Assembly: GCF_032854445.1 (NCBI RefSeq)
Contig: NC_088300.1
Coordinates: 49,283,682 to 49,347,681 of the forward strand
Origin: Liolophura sinensis
Taxonomy: Eukaryota > Mollusca > Polyplacophora > Chitonida > Chitonidae
Reading direction: 5' to 3'
Length of the DNA stretch: 64,000 nt
The notes below the pieces were generated by a model that had not been told where the DNA came from, made no database searches, and worked only from the letters and a program-made list of their open reading frames with translations. Made by a program: the position numbers and the translations under genes. Shown one piece after another: positions 35,288 to 47,200 of the stretch. Positions within the stretch are counted from its first letter, which is position 1; every line of letters starts with the position of its first letter.

Positions 35288-38200
35288 ATGACGGTAGACC
35301 CTAGGATGCAAGAGGTTAATGTCAGGGTGGCTGTACGGGTAAGTTTGTAGATGTATGTTTAGGAGGCGTTTTATATTTCAAACTTACTGTTACTGTTTTT
35401 ATGCTTTCATACTCTTTCGGTAGACAGACTGGCAAGAGTGTGGAATATAAGCATTCACCTAGCAGGAAAACAAACCCATTCAGATGTCAGATTTAACTTT
35501 ATTTGACCACTTTCCACATGAACAAGTTGAACTAGTGAAAAATGTGACATGCCCATGGGCAACCATGACAAATAAAACCACATGCCCATAAGAAAAATTT
35601 TACATGCCTGGGGCATTTTGATGTGTTTGTTTCCACCTTTACCATTGTATTATGGGAGACTCGAGGACGCGCTACACAGAAGCTCCAAATGACAGAAGAA
35701 CGCATTGTTTTCTATTGTGACCTTGCATTGCGTGTGTACTTCACACTCTTTTATGAGCAATCATACAGCAATAATTGTGATGTAATGAAGGAAAGAACAA
35801 ATGAGTTCACAACTTCAGACTGTCTTGATACAGGCGGAAAGAGAGCTTTACGAGTTCATCTGCCTCTCCAGTTTGTTTTTAATTTTATTTAACTTTTGGA
35901 CCTTGATATGCTTAAAAGTCCTATATGTATTGTTTTTCATGTGACCTTAAAAAAATAAAAACCCCAAAATTGCCACCCACTTGACATTACATTAAACTGG
36001 TGATTGGAAACAAGGGATTTTTTATGTGTTATTAAAAGTCTCATAAACAACATGTACATGTCCACTCATAAATGCTCTAGCTGAACCTTGTGAGAGTTTT
36101 TTGTGAGTTTTGTTACTGATGAGAAACGTCACCTTTTAATTGTAAGTTTCGGTCTTGTCTGATTGACATCAAATGTTGTGAAGTTCAACATAAAAAGTAG
36201 GTAATTCAGTGGTCACTTTTACGTAATGTTGCTGTGTAGATTAACAGCTTTGTGAATTCCCAGGTGTTGTGTAGGTTACTTTTTAATAGTTTGTCACATG
36301 TTCATAGTAGGCAAGATTGTGTTGTTTCTTTTTGTAGTTCACTGAGTTTTTGGGAAGAACTTGTGGATTAACACAACTAACGTGCATTTCATTCCAGGCT
36401 GTTTATTCCTTAGGTGATCGTGTGGAGTGTGTCACATATTATGAAAATATATTTTATTTATTTATTTATTTGATTGGTGTTTAATGTTTAAGGCGTACTC
36501 AAGAATATTTCACTTAGACGACGGTGGCCATCATTATGGTGGGTGGAAACTGGGCACAGCCCGGGGGAAACCCACAGCCATCCACAGGTTGATGACAGAC
36601 CTTCCCACGTACTGTAAATATGTTTGTTGAGATGTAATACAGAGAAGTAAATTTGTTTGTAGCCCTGGTATACATGTACATGTATATCCATCCATTGTGG
36701 CCACAAATGAGATCCCATTTGGACAGATGAGTCTGAGGCCAATAGTTTACATGTACTTATTACAAGAGCATAGAAATTAAAAAGAGCAACCGTTGTCATC
36801 CTATAAAGCTCATGATGTCTGGGCGGAATATTTTTCCCAGATGATTGTAAGGACCCCTGGTATGTCTTCTGTCAGACATCACTTTTTGTAACTCATGATA
36901 TTTGACATATGAAATCTCAGGTTCAAACCCAGTTGCCTGTAGTTCAGCCACAGCTTTATGTCAGGAAGTATGCCTAAAGCTGGTAACCTGGTAAGGTGCT
37001 GTGTTTTCCCCCAAGCTCTGCCCACTTTCCTCCACATATGAACCTAACCAGCATCATACCAAAAAAAGATATGGTATATCAGCTGTAGTTTCATGGAGTG
37101 TTGCATGGACTAAGCATTCTGTAGTTTTGAACTGTAGTATGGAAGGGTGGTTCATAATTGTAGTGTTGTCGAGAAATCATGGGAAGTTGTGTGTGATTTA
37201 CTGTTTATCATAAGCAATTTTATGTGATTTTTTCACCAGGTTCGTGAAACTCACATGAAGTGTAAATGTCATACACAGTAAGTCACACATAACTTCACAT
37301 GATTTTTCACAGCGTTGAAGGACTTACTGCCCTTGTGTACTGAAATCATATAATGTACTTTAAGTGAAATGTTTTGAGTATGGAGGAAGAAAAAATCAAA
37401 CAAATAAGTTAAAAAGAAATCAATGAAGATTTCATCGTTAGGTGAGCTCATTTAACAGTGTTGGCAGAAAGTATGCAATATTCACTAGCACATGGTGCAC
37501 AAAAGCTAACTGTAATCTCACCATTATGTGGAGGAAATAAACATGTTTGAACAGCTGTACAAGGACAAGTTGATTGACATTGTCATAAATTATTATTTAT
37601 CCTGTTGAAAGATGTGCTCCCATGTGTGATTATAAGCTTGCCATTATCAATCTGCCTAAGGTAAATAATACGAGGTTCCTGCGTGTTGAATCCTGTGAGC
37701 TCACAGTCTTGTTTACCAGTGGTCAGGGTGGACAAAAGCTATTTTACCCATAGGGTACCAGTGTTAGGTGTTTTCTGGGTCAGTGGGTAGAATGTCAGTA
37801 GCAGGGGGACAACCAGGCTAGTCAACCTGATTGATTTGATTCAGTGCTGTACTATAGGTGTGAACTAGCCTTGTATCAGGTGATGGCTCCCTCATGGTAG
37901 CCATGGCGATCTGTAAATGGCAATCTTCTAACACAGGTGTAATTTGTAACATTTTGATGCATTTTAACTGCCAAGTTGTACACATGTGGCGCCTTGACCT
38001 GATAAACATTGAGCCATGAGTTCAGTTACATGTAATTCATTACATTGTGTTATGTCATCTTTACATGTGTATGTTATTAAGATACTGCAGTTTGCAAAAT
38101 CTTTTAAAACCAGAGTTTGTATTCAGTGATCAGAAGTAAAAAATGTCTGATATTAGAAAAGAGATGCACCAGCGCTCTAGATTAAATTTGCAGCTGCCTA

Positions 38201-41200
38201 CAAATCTGTGTTACTGGATTGGTCAAACAAATCACAGAATTTCATAAAAAACAACTATTTCTGTAAAGTTTCTGACACAGACATATGTGCTGACAAAAAC
38301 CTGACCTCCTGGTGGAGGTAATAGCCATTGGCAGAGTGTCTATCCATCTACAGGTACAGTGCATTAGATATCTAACCAACACTGAAAAATAAGTGTTAAG
38401 TTGTGGACACATTTGTGCATGCATGTTGTTCGCTACAAGGTACATGTACCGTAATTTCTCAAGCTTTTTTCACAGTGATGAGCTTCATTGTTAAAGAGTT
38501 ACTTTTAGTAACAGTAACAGTAAATAGTTATTTTACTATTTCACATGATGTTTTGGAAACACATGATTCATCTTAACCAGGTGTAGTACTACTCCCGATA
38601 TCTATGATATCAGAACGATTATTTACAGTTGATAGACCATGAAGGTGAGTTGCTTTACTCTTACATGCATATGCATAAAAACTGTAGTTCATGAAGGAAT
38701 GCATGAGTATCACAAAAGAGAACTTTGTTAATTGTTGTAGTTGTAAGGCTGCTTTTCTAGTGTTGACACCATTTAGGTGTATCATTGGTCCAAAGTCATG
38801 TTCACAGGTGTATCATTGGTCCAAAGCCTTATTCACAGGTGTATCATTGGTCCAAAGTCATGTTCACAGGTGTATCATTGGTCCAAATCCTTGTCCACAG
38901 GTGTATCATTGGTCCAAAGTCATGTTCACAGGTGTATCATTGGTCTAATGTCTTGTTCACAGGTGTATCATTGGTCCAAAGTCTTGTTCACAGGTGTATC
39001 ATTGGTCCAGAGTCATGTTCACAGGTGTATCATTGGTCCAAAGTCTTGTTCACAGGTGTATCATTGGTCCAGAGTCTTGTTCACAGGTGTATCATTAGTC
39101 CAAAGCCTTGTTTACAGGTGTATCATTGATCCAAAGTCATGTTCACAGGTGTATCATTGGTCCAAAGTCATGTTCACAGGTGTATCATTGGTCCAAAACC
39201 TTGTTCACAGGTGTATCATTGGTCCAAAGTCATCTTCACAGGTGTATCATTGGTCCAAAGTCTTGTTTACAGGTGTATCATTGGTCCAAAGTCTTGTTCA
39301 CAGGTGTATCATTGATCCAAAGGCTTGTTCACAGGTGTATTATTGGTCCAAAGCCCTGTTCACAAGGCATTTTTAGGCGATAAAATTTATGTGAGGTCAC
39401 ATTACGCCAAACTAGATATGTGTTTTTTTCTTATTTTGATTGGTCTACATTTTGAAAGTATTCTGTATCTACGAGATCAAGGATAGTGTCACAGCAGCTC
39501 TGTTTGGACACTGCAAGGATTGATTTGCATGATTCGATAGTTTTTATTTAGCAATAACGATATAATTTAAATCCATCAAAGGTGTTTTTTTTCCTTCTGT
39601 GGTCAGGTACGGCCAATACTACCCAAGGAGAAGGTGACAGGTGCTTCAAGCTGTGTGCGGGTGATTCAAGAGAATAACCAGGTGGTAGTAGGCAGTGACC
39701 GAGCCTTCACCTTCAACAATGTCCTCTTGCCAGACTGCACACAGGTTTGTTATCCTCAGCTCTGCTTTGGCTCTCTGTAAGCTTGTATAGAGTATGCAGT
39801 TTTTGAGTTAAGTCATTACGACAACAAAGTGACATCCCATTGCAAGATGACGTGGCGGTGATTGTGTTTAGATCAAAGTACTGGCAGAAAATTGGCAATA
39901 TTGGGAACCCAGTCCTCTCCATGATGGTAATTCAGAAGAAGTTTAATCCTTTTTAATTAGTTTTCTATATTCTATATACCACCCCATCCTAAAATTGTCA
40001 GATTGGCCATACCGTTCGGCAAAGCGACGACTTCATGTCACAAAGGGACGTCACGCTGTCATGTCGTAACATTGTATCTCGAAACTTGTGTAATGTAAAT
40101 TGTAGGTGGGATGGTGAAAGGTTGAGGGTTTTGTTCATTGGTTAACTCAGCGAATTCTAGAAGATCCTTTTCCTTATTTGGAAAGCAGAATCCAGTCAGA
40201 CCTAAGTCTATACATCCAGGAGCATGCCATTGAATGTACAAATGCTACACTTCAGTTTAAGCAAATTGATACTAAGTACAGGATTTCCGAAAATGTTACA
40301 ACTCTGGAAACAGAGCATAAAGAGTGATATTGTGTTGACAGGCAGGGAGTTGTGTTACACTTCAGTTCTAACTTATCTAACACGTCTGCTGTAACCAACA
40401 TCACTGCTAATCTGTGTTTTTTTTTGTCTAAAGATTGTCTCTGATTATGGTATCCATTGTTTAATTTTTATATTTTTATGTATCCACAAGCCTTATTAAA
40501 TACAATACAATAGTTTTTTTCTTCTTTATGCATTTCAGGAAGATGTTTACCAAACCTGTGTTGAACCTCTTGTGAAAAGCATTTTTGATGGGTACAATTC
40601 AACAGTTTTTGCCTATGGACAGACGGTATGTGTATTGAAAGCTACTTTTGTAGAGAGGAACATACACAATATTCTGATTACATTAACAAATTTTCATAAA
40701 CAGTAAATTTGAAATTTTTCTTCCACATGTATATTTTACACAGTTTATTGGGTCTGAATCGGATGTCTCAAAAGACACAGTCTGTGACCCCTGTGTGATA
40801 CATTTTAAACTTGCCAAAAATTTAACACATGAAAACAAATGTTTTCAGCAAATTTCAACAATATGCAGAAATATGTACATCAAAAGTTTCAGGGAAAAGA
40901 TTTTTTCTGCTTCACATTGATCTACGTATTCCTGTGGGCTCTTCCCGGTTTCCTCCCACCATAATGCTGGCCGCCATCGTATAAGTGAAATATTCTTGAG
41001 TATGGCGTTAAACAGTAATGTAATATATGAATTGATCTGCATATAGTAAATTATAAACTCAGTGGCTTATTTCAACGAAAAATTTTCATTTTTGATTGAG
41101 AGTGCCTTTCTGGTTTGTTGTTAATAAGCAAAATGAAACTTTTAGCGGCAATGCAACCTAGATTTATACTTCTGATTCTGGGATTTACAAAATTGTACTG

Positions 41201-44200
41201 AGATTACTTTTGGGAATTTTAGCATTTTAAAGTATATGATAATGGACTATGATTTAGTTAAAGAATTCAAAACCAGTCCTCTGAATTGTGTTCTTTAGCT
41301 TAAGTGCAAGTGATAAATTTAGACCCCAAAATTGCTCCGACAAATGAATGAAAATGAATGATTTGAAAATGAATGCGCCTGTTTCAAGACCAGACATGGA
41401 ACCATACCATGCTAGTTTTTAATAGTCTCAAATTATTTGTCATTACATGTAACTGACATGTTATGTACTGATGAAGAGTTTCTAAGTCTGTAAGCCCAAC
41501 CCCACTGAGCCTCTTGACCAATCTGTGAGTCAAAACAGGTAAAATGCGATAGGTGATTCATGATTGTAGAAATTAGGACTTGCAGTGTGGTGAACACGTT
41601 AGGGGTTTGGAGCTGCTAGTTTGATAGTTTCCTAGACCCTCCCCGTTTTCCTGGTGTCTGAATTTCAAATTATACCTGCAAGTAATCTTTAAAGCCTGCT
41701 CTACCAATGACTTCAGAGCTCTGTCACAGTAAAGCTGCCACCATCATATAAGTGAAATATCCATGACTGCAGTGTAAAACACCAATCGAATAAATAAATA
41801 AATACAAAATGACTTAGGAAACAAAATAATGAAAAAGAAGAGGAGCCAAAATTTAATGATTTAAAATATTTTTTTTATAAAAATAAAACCTTTATCCTTC
41901 CCCACGAAGCAAGTGATAATTAACTGATGGATTCATTAATAATAACCAAATGTGTTCTCATTCAAGTTTGGTGGGCAAATTTGTTAGCATCGGTAAGTAT
42001 CAAGTTCTTGTCATGCAGTTGGTTAATTGCCTATTTTATGGATTTTGTTTCTTGAACTGGTGAAATATGTTATTGTCTATAACGTATTTATAACAGATGA
42101 GATTTCTGTTCTGGGAAGGTCTGCCAGCTTCTCGCAGATAGTTTTGGGTTTCCCCTGAACTCTGTCTGTTTTCCTCTCACTGTGATGCTGGCCGCTTTCA
42201 TATAAATTAGATGTTCTTGAGCACAGTGTGAAACACCAATCAAGTAAACAAATAAACTGATTTCTTCTCAAGGGTTCTGGCAAAACTTATACAATTGGTG
42301 GAGCTAATATTACCTCCATAACTGAAGAGGAGTATGGCATCATTCCTAGAGCAGTTAAACAGATGTATGACATCATGGCGGTAAGTAACTGTGAAATAAC
42401 TGTGAATGTGGTATGGTCTAAACATTTTACATTGCAAGAATGAGCCAACTTAATTTTGCATTTTATGTAATACTGTAAATTGCTGTTTTTTGGAATACCA
42501 CTTTTTTGTGATATTATATATGTATATTTGTTCTAGGTGTACAGATTTGACTTACTGCAAAGCAACTGTGGTGCAAAATCATGGACAATAATGTGTCTTT
42601 GTCTTAAAGACAGTGACTCTAGAACTGTGCACAGCCCGCTCATTGTTACCTGCACTATCATTATGTATTGTAGCAAACCAAGGACATGCAGTTCAAGGTA
42701 AAGGTGTCTTACGTAGAAATCTACATGGAAGAGTTGAGGGACCTGCTAAATCTGGAGACATCTCATCGGGACATGCATGTCAGGGAGGATGAGAAAGGAA
42801 ACACAGGTATGGCTGTCCTACAAAACACCTGACAAAGTTATGTCCCCTCACTCAAGTGGGAATGATTTGCAAATGTGTAGGGGTTGTTTCCAGTCCTCTG
42901 AGGGGTAATGGATGTTTACAACTAGTCTACCCATTGGCTGTCGTACATTTTACTTTTTGTCTAAGCAATGGTGTTCATGTAAAGGTTTAGATGTCACATA
43001 AAATGCACTGAATTCACTGAATTGTGTCAGATTGCCGAGTGTTGCAATATTTTTTGAGTTTAGGCATACGAGTCAGGGCTGAAAATGGTGGCCTGCGAAT
43101 GGGGAAAAGCAGGCCAAAAATTTGGCGTAGCAGGCCATCTTCAAGTCGGCACGTCAGCTATCAGCAAAACCATTGTTGACTTCTTGTTTGTATTGAAGAT
43201 AAAAGGATCCTTTCAATAACTAGTGCAGAGTTAAATCCATTTCAGACTAGTTATATGCAGAAAATCTGATAAAGTGTTAACTTTTCCCTCTTCAAATTCT
43301 GGACTGAATCTAAGGCCACGGTCAGAAAACAATGAGACAGCTGCGCAGACAATAAATAATAATCACAAGCCTTAACTGAAGCCTTTGGAGTTGACTTTTT
43401 TCATTTGACTGACTGGGCAAATTATTCTTTCTATTTTAAATCCATGATGACGGATGAAACCATCCCTAAACTTGTCATTTTGGTCCTCTTTGATTGATTT
43501 CTATGTCGTTTGGTGCACAGTTCCAAAATGTTAGTAGACCCGACTCACCAAGACTGCAAAAAATTGTTTCAATGAGCGAGAAGGAAATATTTCTGCTGTT
43601 TGCAACAACATTTCGACTTGGGATTGGATTTATACTTACAGAAGTGACAATAAAGGTCCTATTCTCTCCTGAATTAAAGTGAATTTAAAAGCCCACTTTC
43701 GTTATGAACCAACTGGGTTTTGGAATTCAGTGATTAAACGTAGATGCAGGCAAATATCAGAAAGTTGTTGAAAATAGACCTCAAAGTTTAATTTAACTGA
43801 ACAACTGAATTGGCAGGCCATGTTTAAGAATTGCAGGTCATCTGCTATTGTGCCTGCTAAAAGTTGATGACTGGAGAAAGGTTGTAGAACACAGGAGATA
43901 TTTTAATTCGAGCCATGTGAGTTCTCTCGGTGTGTGCCCGGTTTTGTATAACTGAAATGTTCTTCAATATGGCCTAAAATACCAATCAAATAAATAAATA
44001 AAGAGTTCCTAACTCTCTGTATGACATGTCTTTGTTGTTGGCAGTGATAATAGGTGCCCATGAAGAGGAGTGTGAATCTCTGGATGAGGTCATGTCCCTA
44101 CTGGATGCGGGGTCAGCTGCCAGAACGACAGGTGCCACTCAGATGAACGAACACTCCAGCCGATCTCATGCTATCTTCACTATGGTCATAGGTCAGTGTG

Positions 44201-47200
44201 GAGAGAATGACTGTTAAACAAAGAACAGTATTGTTTCAGTTGGATACTTAATTCTTGTATTCTTGGTGTGGAGTGAGGCCGAGTAACAGTACACTTCTGG
44301 ATAGGGAAGAGCCGAAAACTTTGTTATCCAGGAATATATAGTATTATTGTATCATTATATTATACAATATACTTACCAGGTCTTTCTCCCACTTAAGCGG
44401 TTGCATCAGTATTACATAATAATCAATTTCTGTGTATAACGGTGGGAGAGAGTGGGGATACGAAGTGTGCAGGTAGCAGGGGGCCATGTTTTAGTTCTAG
44501 TTCTATATGGTGACATGTATGCAGATGAATTTAGGAAAGTATGGCGGCTGCCGTACTTTAATGAATCATGGTTTCTGAAGAGAGTGAGGTCACAAGAAAT
44601 GTTTTAAGTTGTGGTCACCTGATCCATAAACTTCCTCTGAAGGATACATTAAACAGATGGTTGGTTTGGACATAATTGGGTCACTACATTGTTCAGGGTA
44701 TACAAAATAACTGATCTGATGATCCAGTTCCGGCTTAAAAAATAGGACATGTTAGAATGTAGTGCTAACTTCATGGATGACAACAGACATGTCGGGGCCA
44801 CGTCAGACAAGACCCCATATGTTAGAAAGGCAATGTTATAAATCTGCATGTAAGTTAAAATGGACATAATTTGTTTCTCCTACAGGTCAAGATTTAAAAT
44901 TGGCTGTAGATAATAGAAGACATCGTGAAAGTTCAGACATTTGTGAAGAAAGTAAGTACATGTGCATGCATTATTTTTACCGTCTTGTTGGCAGAATAAC
45001 AGGAAAGAATAAAAGCATTCCCCAATGGGTTCGCAAGCCCTCTACAAAAGGAAGTAAATCTTGTAATCCATGGAACATGAGTGTCTTCAGCTTAGTTCAC
45101 AAATACCAGTGATTAGATGATCACTTCCATTGTTTTTGACATTACTGGTACTGTTATTGTAGTAGGTAGATTGCACTACCATGACTACTGTTCCGTGAGG
45201 TACCAGATTTGCTTCCCTTTGTAGAGGGCTGGGGAGTTCCATTACATTGTAAAAATATGATTATTTATATTACATCTGATCATTCAAGACACCGTTTTTA
45301 GATATGAAACAGAAATGATACGTGCGTGTAATTATTTTGTCCCGCCATTAAGAGCCATTGGCAGGGTGGGATGTAGTGATTTATAGATACTGGAAAAGTA
45401 CAAAATATGTGTGTGTTTATGTTATTATTTCAGTGAAAACTTCTTCAGGTGATTTCAGTTTCAGCTGTTCGGTTTGTACTGTTTCCATCCTAAATTTCAG
45501 AGCAATCCCGCAGTAGAGATTATAAATCGGGCAAGTTCCATTTTGTTGACTTGGCTGGCTCTGAAAGAGCACACAGGACAGGCAATGTGGGAGACAGATT
45601 TAAAGGTGAATACACTGTATTTGTTCATTAAAAGCATTTTAGTAATGTGAATGTTGATACAATTGCATATTTGCATGGATGTATCAAAAATTTTGTTGAT
45701 AGCATATTTTATCAACAGTTACATTGTTCAGCATCAGAATTTTGTGTAACCCTTTTGATTCATGCAACAACTGAGCTAGTTTAAAGTTACAAAGTTTCCT
45801 ATCTGTCACATTTTTATTTTCTTTTAATGGCTCTGTTTTCAGAATCTGTTCATATCAACAGTGGCTTGTTGGCTTTGGGAAATGTTATAAGTGCACTTGG
45901 TGACCCCAAGAAGAAAATGTCTCACATTCCATACAGACAGTCCAAGATTACCCGTCTTTTAAAAGTAAGTCAGCTTTTAGGTTTGCTTTGATCTTTTGAT
46001 ACGGTACACAGAAATGAGCTTGCTCTTCAGATTAAAATCTATGGATCAGGCATGGGAAAGTGAGTTATTTGGGAAAAACTGTGGGTTGTTTGCTCTGTGT
46101 ACATCATTCCACAATGCATGAAACTGACCATCTCCATATTAAGCTCCAGTCAGCTAATTAATGAAACGCCTCCTCAAGAACCTGCTGGGGGGTGCCCTAG
46201 TCAACATTCGGTAGTCATGCAGTTAATGACCTAAAACTTGGGTAAATTACTCATTTTGCCTGATTCTCAGAGCTCTATTCATCTTAGATGTTTTCAGTTT
46301 GTTTTTAATTTTTTTTCTTCTGGCAGTTCCTGACAAATTGTTTGGACATAGAAGTAGACTACAGCATTCTCTAAAACTGTGAAGGATTTATCAGCTGTTC
46401 AGATATTCATATTGTTTCCTTTGTCATTAGTTCATTTTGAAGCAGATTGGATCTGAGTGATGTCTAAAGAGTTTTGGGGATGAATTTAATCGGATTTGGT
46501 TTTGAACTTGGATGCAATGTTTAAAAAACTGGTGTCTTGTATGTGGGATATGTTGAAAAGTACTCTGTCAGAAGCATGCAGATTTAGGTACCCCTTAAAT
46601 ATTATCAGCTGGTGTACATTTATATGAATTGATGGTGTATCAACTACATGTACTGTAATTCTTCAACCTTTTCACATCACGTCACGGGACGGGGGACAGA
46701 CAAGAATGGAATATTTATACTCTCATTAAAAATTCAGATCTGGAGGCCACCCTGCTGGCTTGTTGCTATTGAAAGAAACGTCCAGCCTGTCCATTTACTC
46801 CTCTGTGGGGTGAGAGGTTATTCCCTGATACCTGTCAGAATGTTTTTATTAGAGCTGTGACAAACAGCGCTGTCTTTCTGTCCCTTTGTGGGTCTGTTGA
46901 TCTGTCTAATTTTTGACATGGGAGGATCATTCAAATTTTTGACATCCTGGCTATTCACAATTGGCCTGAATGCCCTGAATGCAAGAGCATTTGGAATCTT
47001 TGTGGGAAGTTGTAACTATTGCAAATTCGCACTTGTGATGAAAAGAGTCGACCCCACTTCCAGTCAGAAGGAATAATGATCAGGTGACAATCTGAAAAAA
47101 CTGAAGATCACAAGAAAAAACTGTCATTAAAAAAAAAAAAGTACACATCATAAGAATAATTCCACAATGGTGAGCACAGACATTTTTCAGGATATACATT

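Larger units (their letters stand above)
39607..45964 (+). other. KIF27: KIF27 motor-domain exons with the ATPase motifs
   Basis: Coding exons 2-9 encode residues 18-319. The P-loop GQTGSGKT (90-97) is split by an intron between GQT (exon end 40625) and GSGKT (exon start 42273). Switch I NEHSSRSH is 207-214 (exon 44045-44191) and switch II DLAGSE is 260-265 (exon 45501-45605). The microtubule-facing [14 protein letters not shown] (306-319) ends exon 45843-45964. The motor continues in 54555-54656 with [14 protein letters not shown] and SLKYSNRA. All catalytic motifs are intact, unlike Drosophila Costal-2, whose nucleotide-binding motifs are degenerate, so an active ATPase is expected. Introns contain same-strand SINE pieces at 40928, 41738, 42113 and 43905. 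Confidence 0.93.

Noticed and set aside
38691-39383. Open frames up to 199 aa with a repeated [14 protein letters not shown] peptide
   Set aside because: Product of the 31-bp minisatellite inside an intron; three overlapping frames are all open for the same reason.
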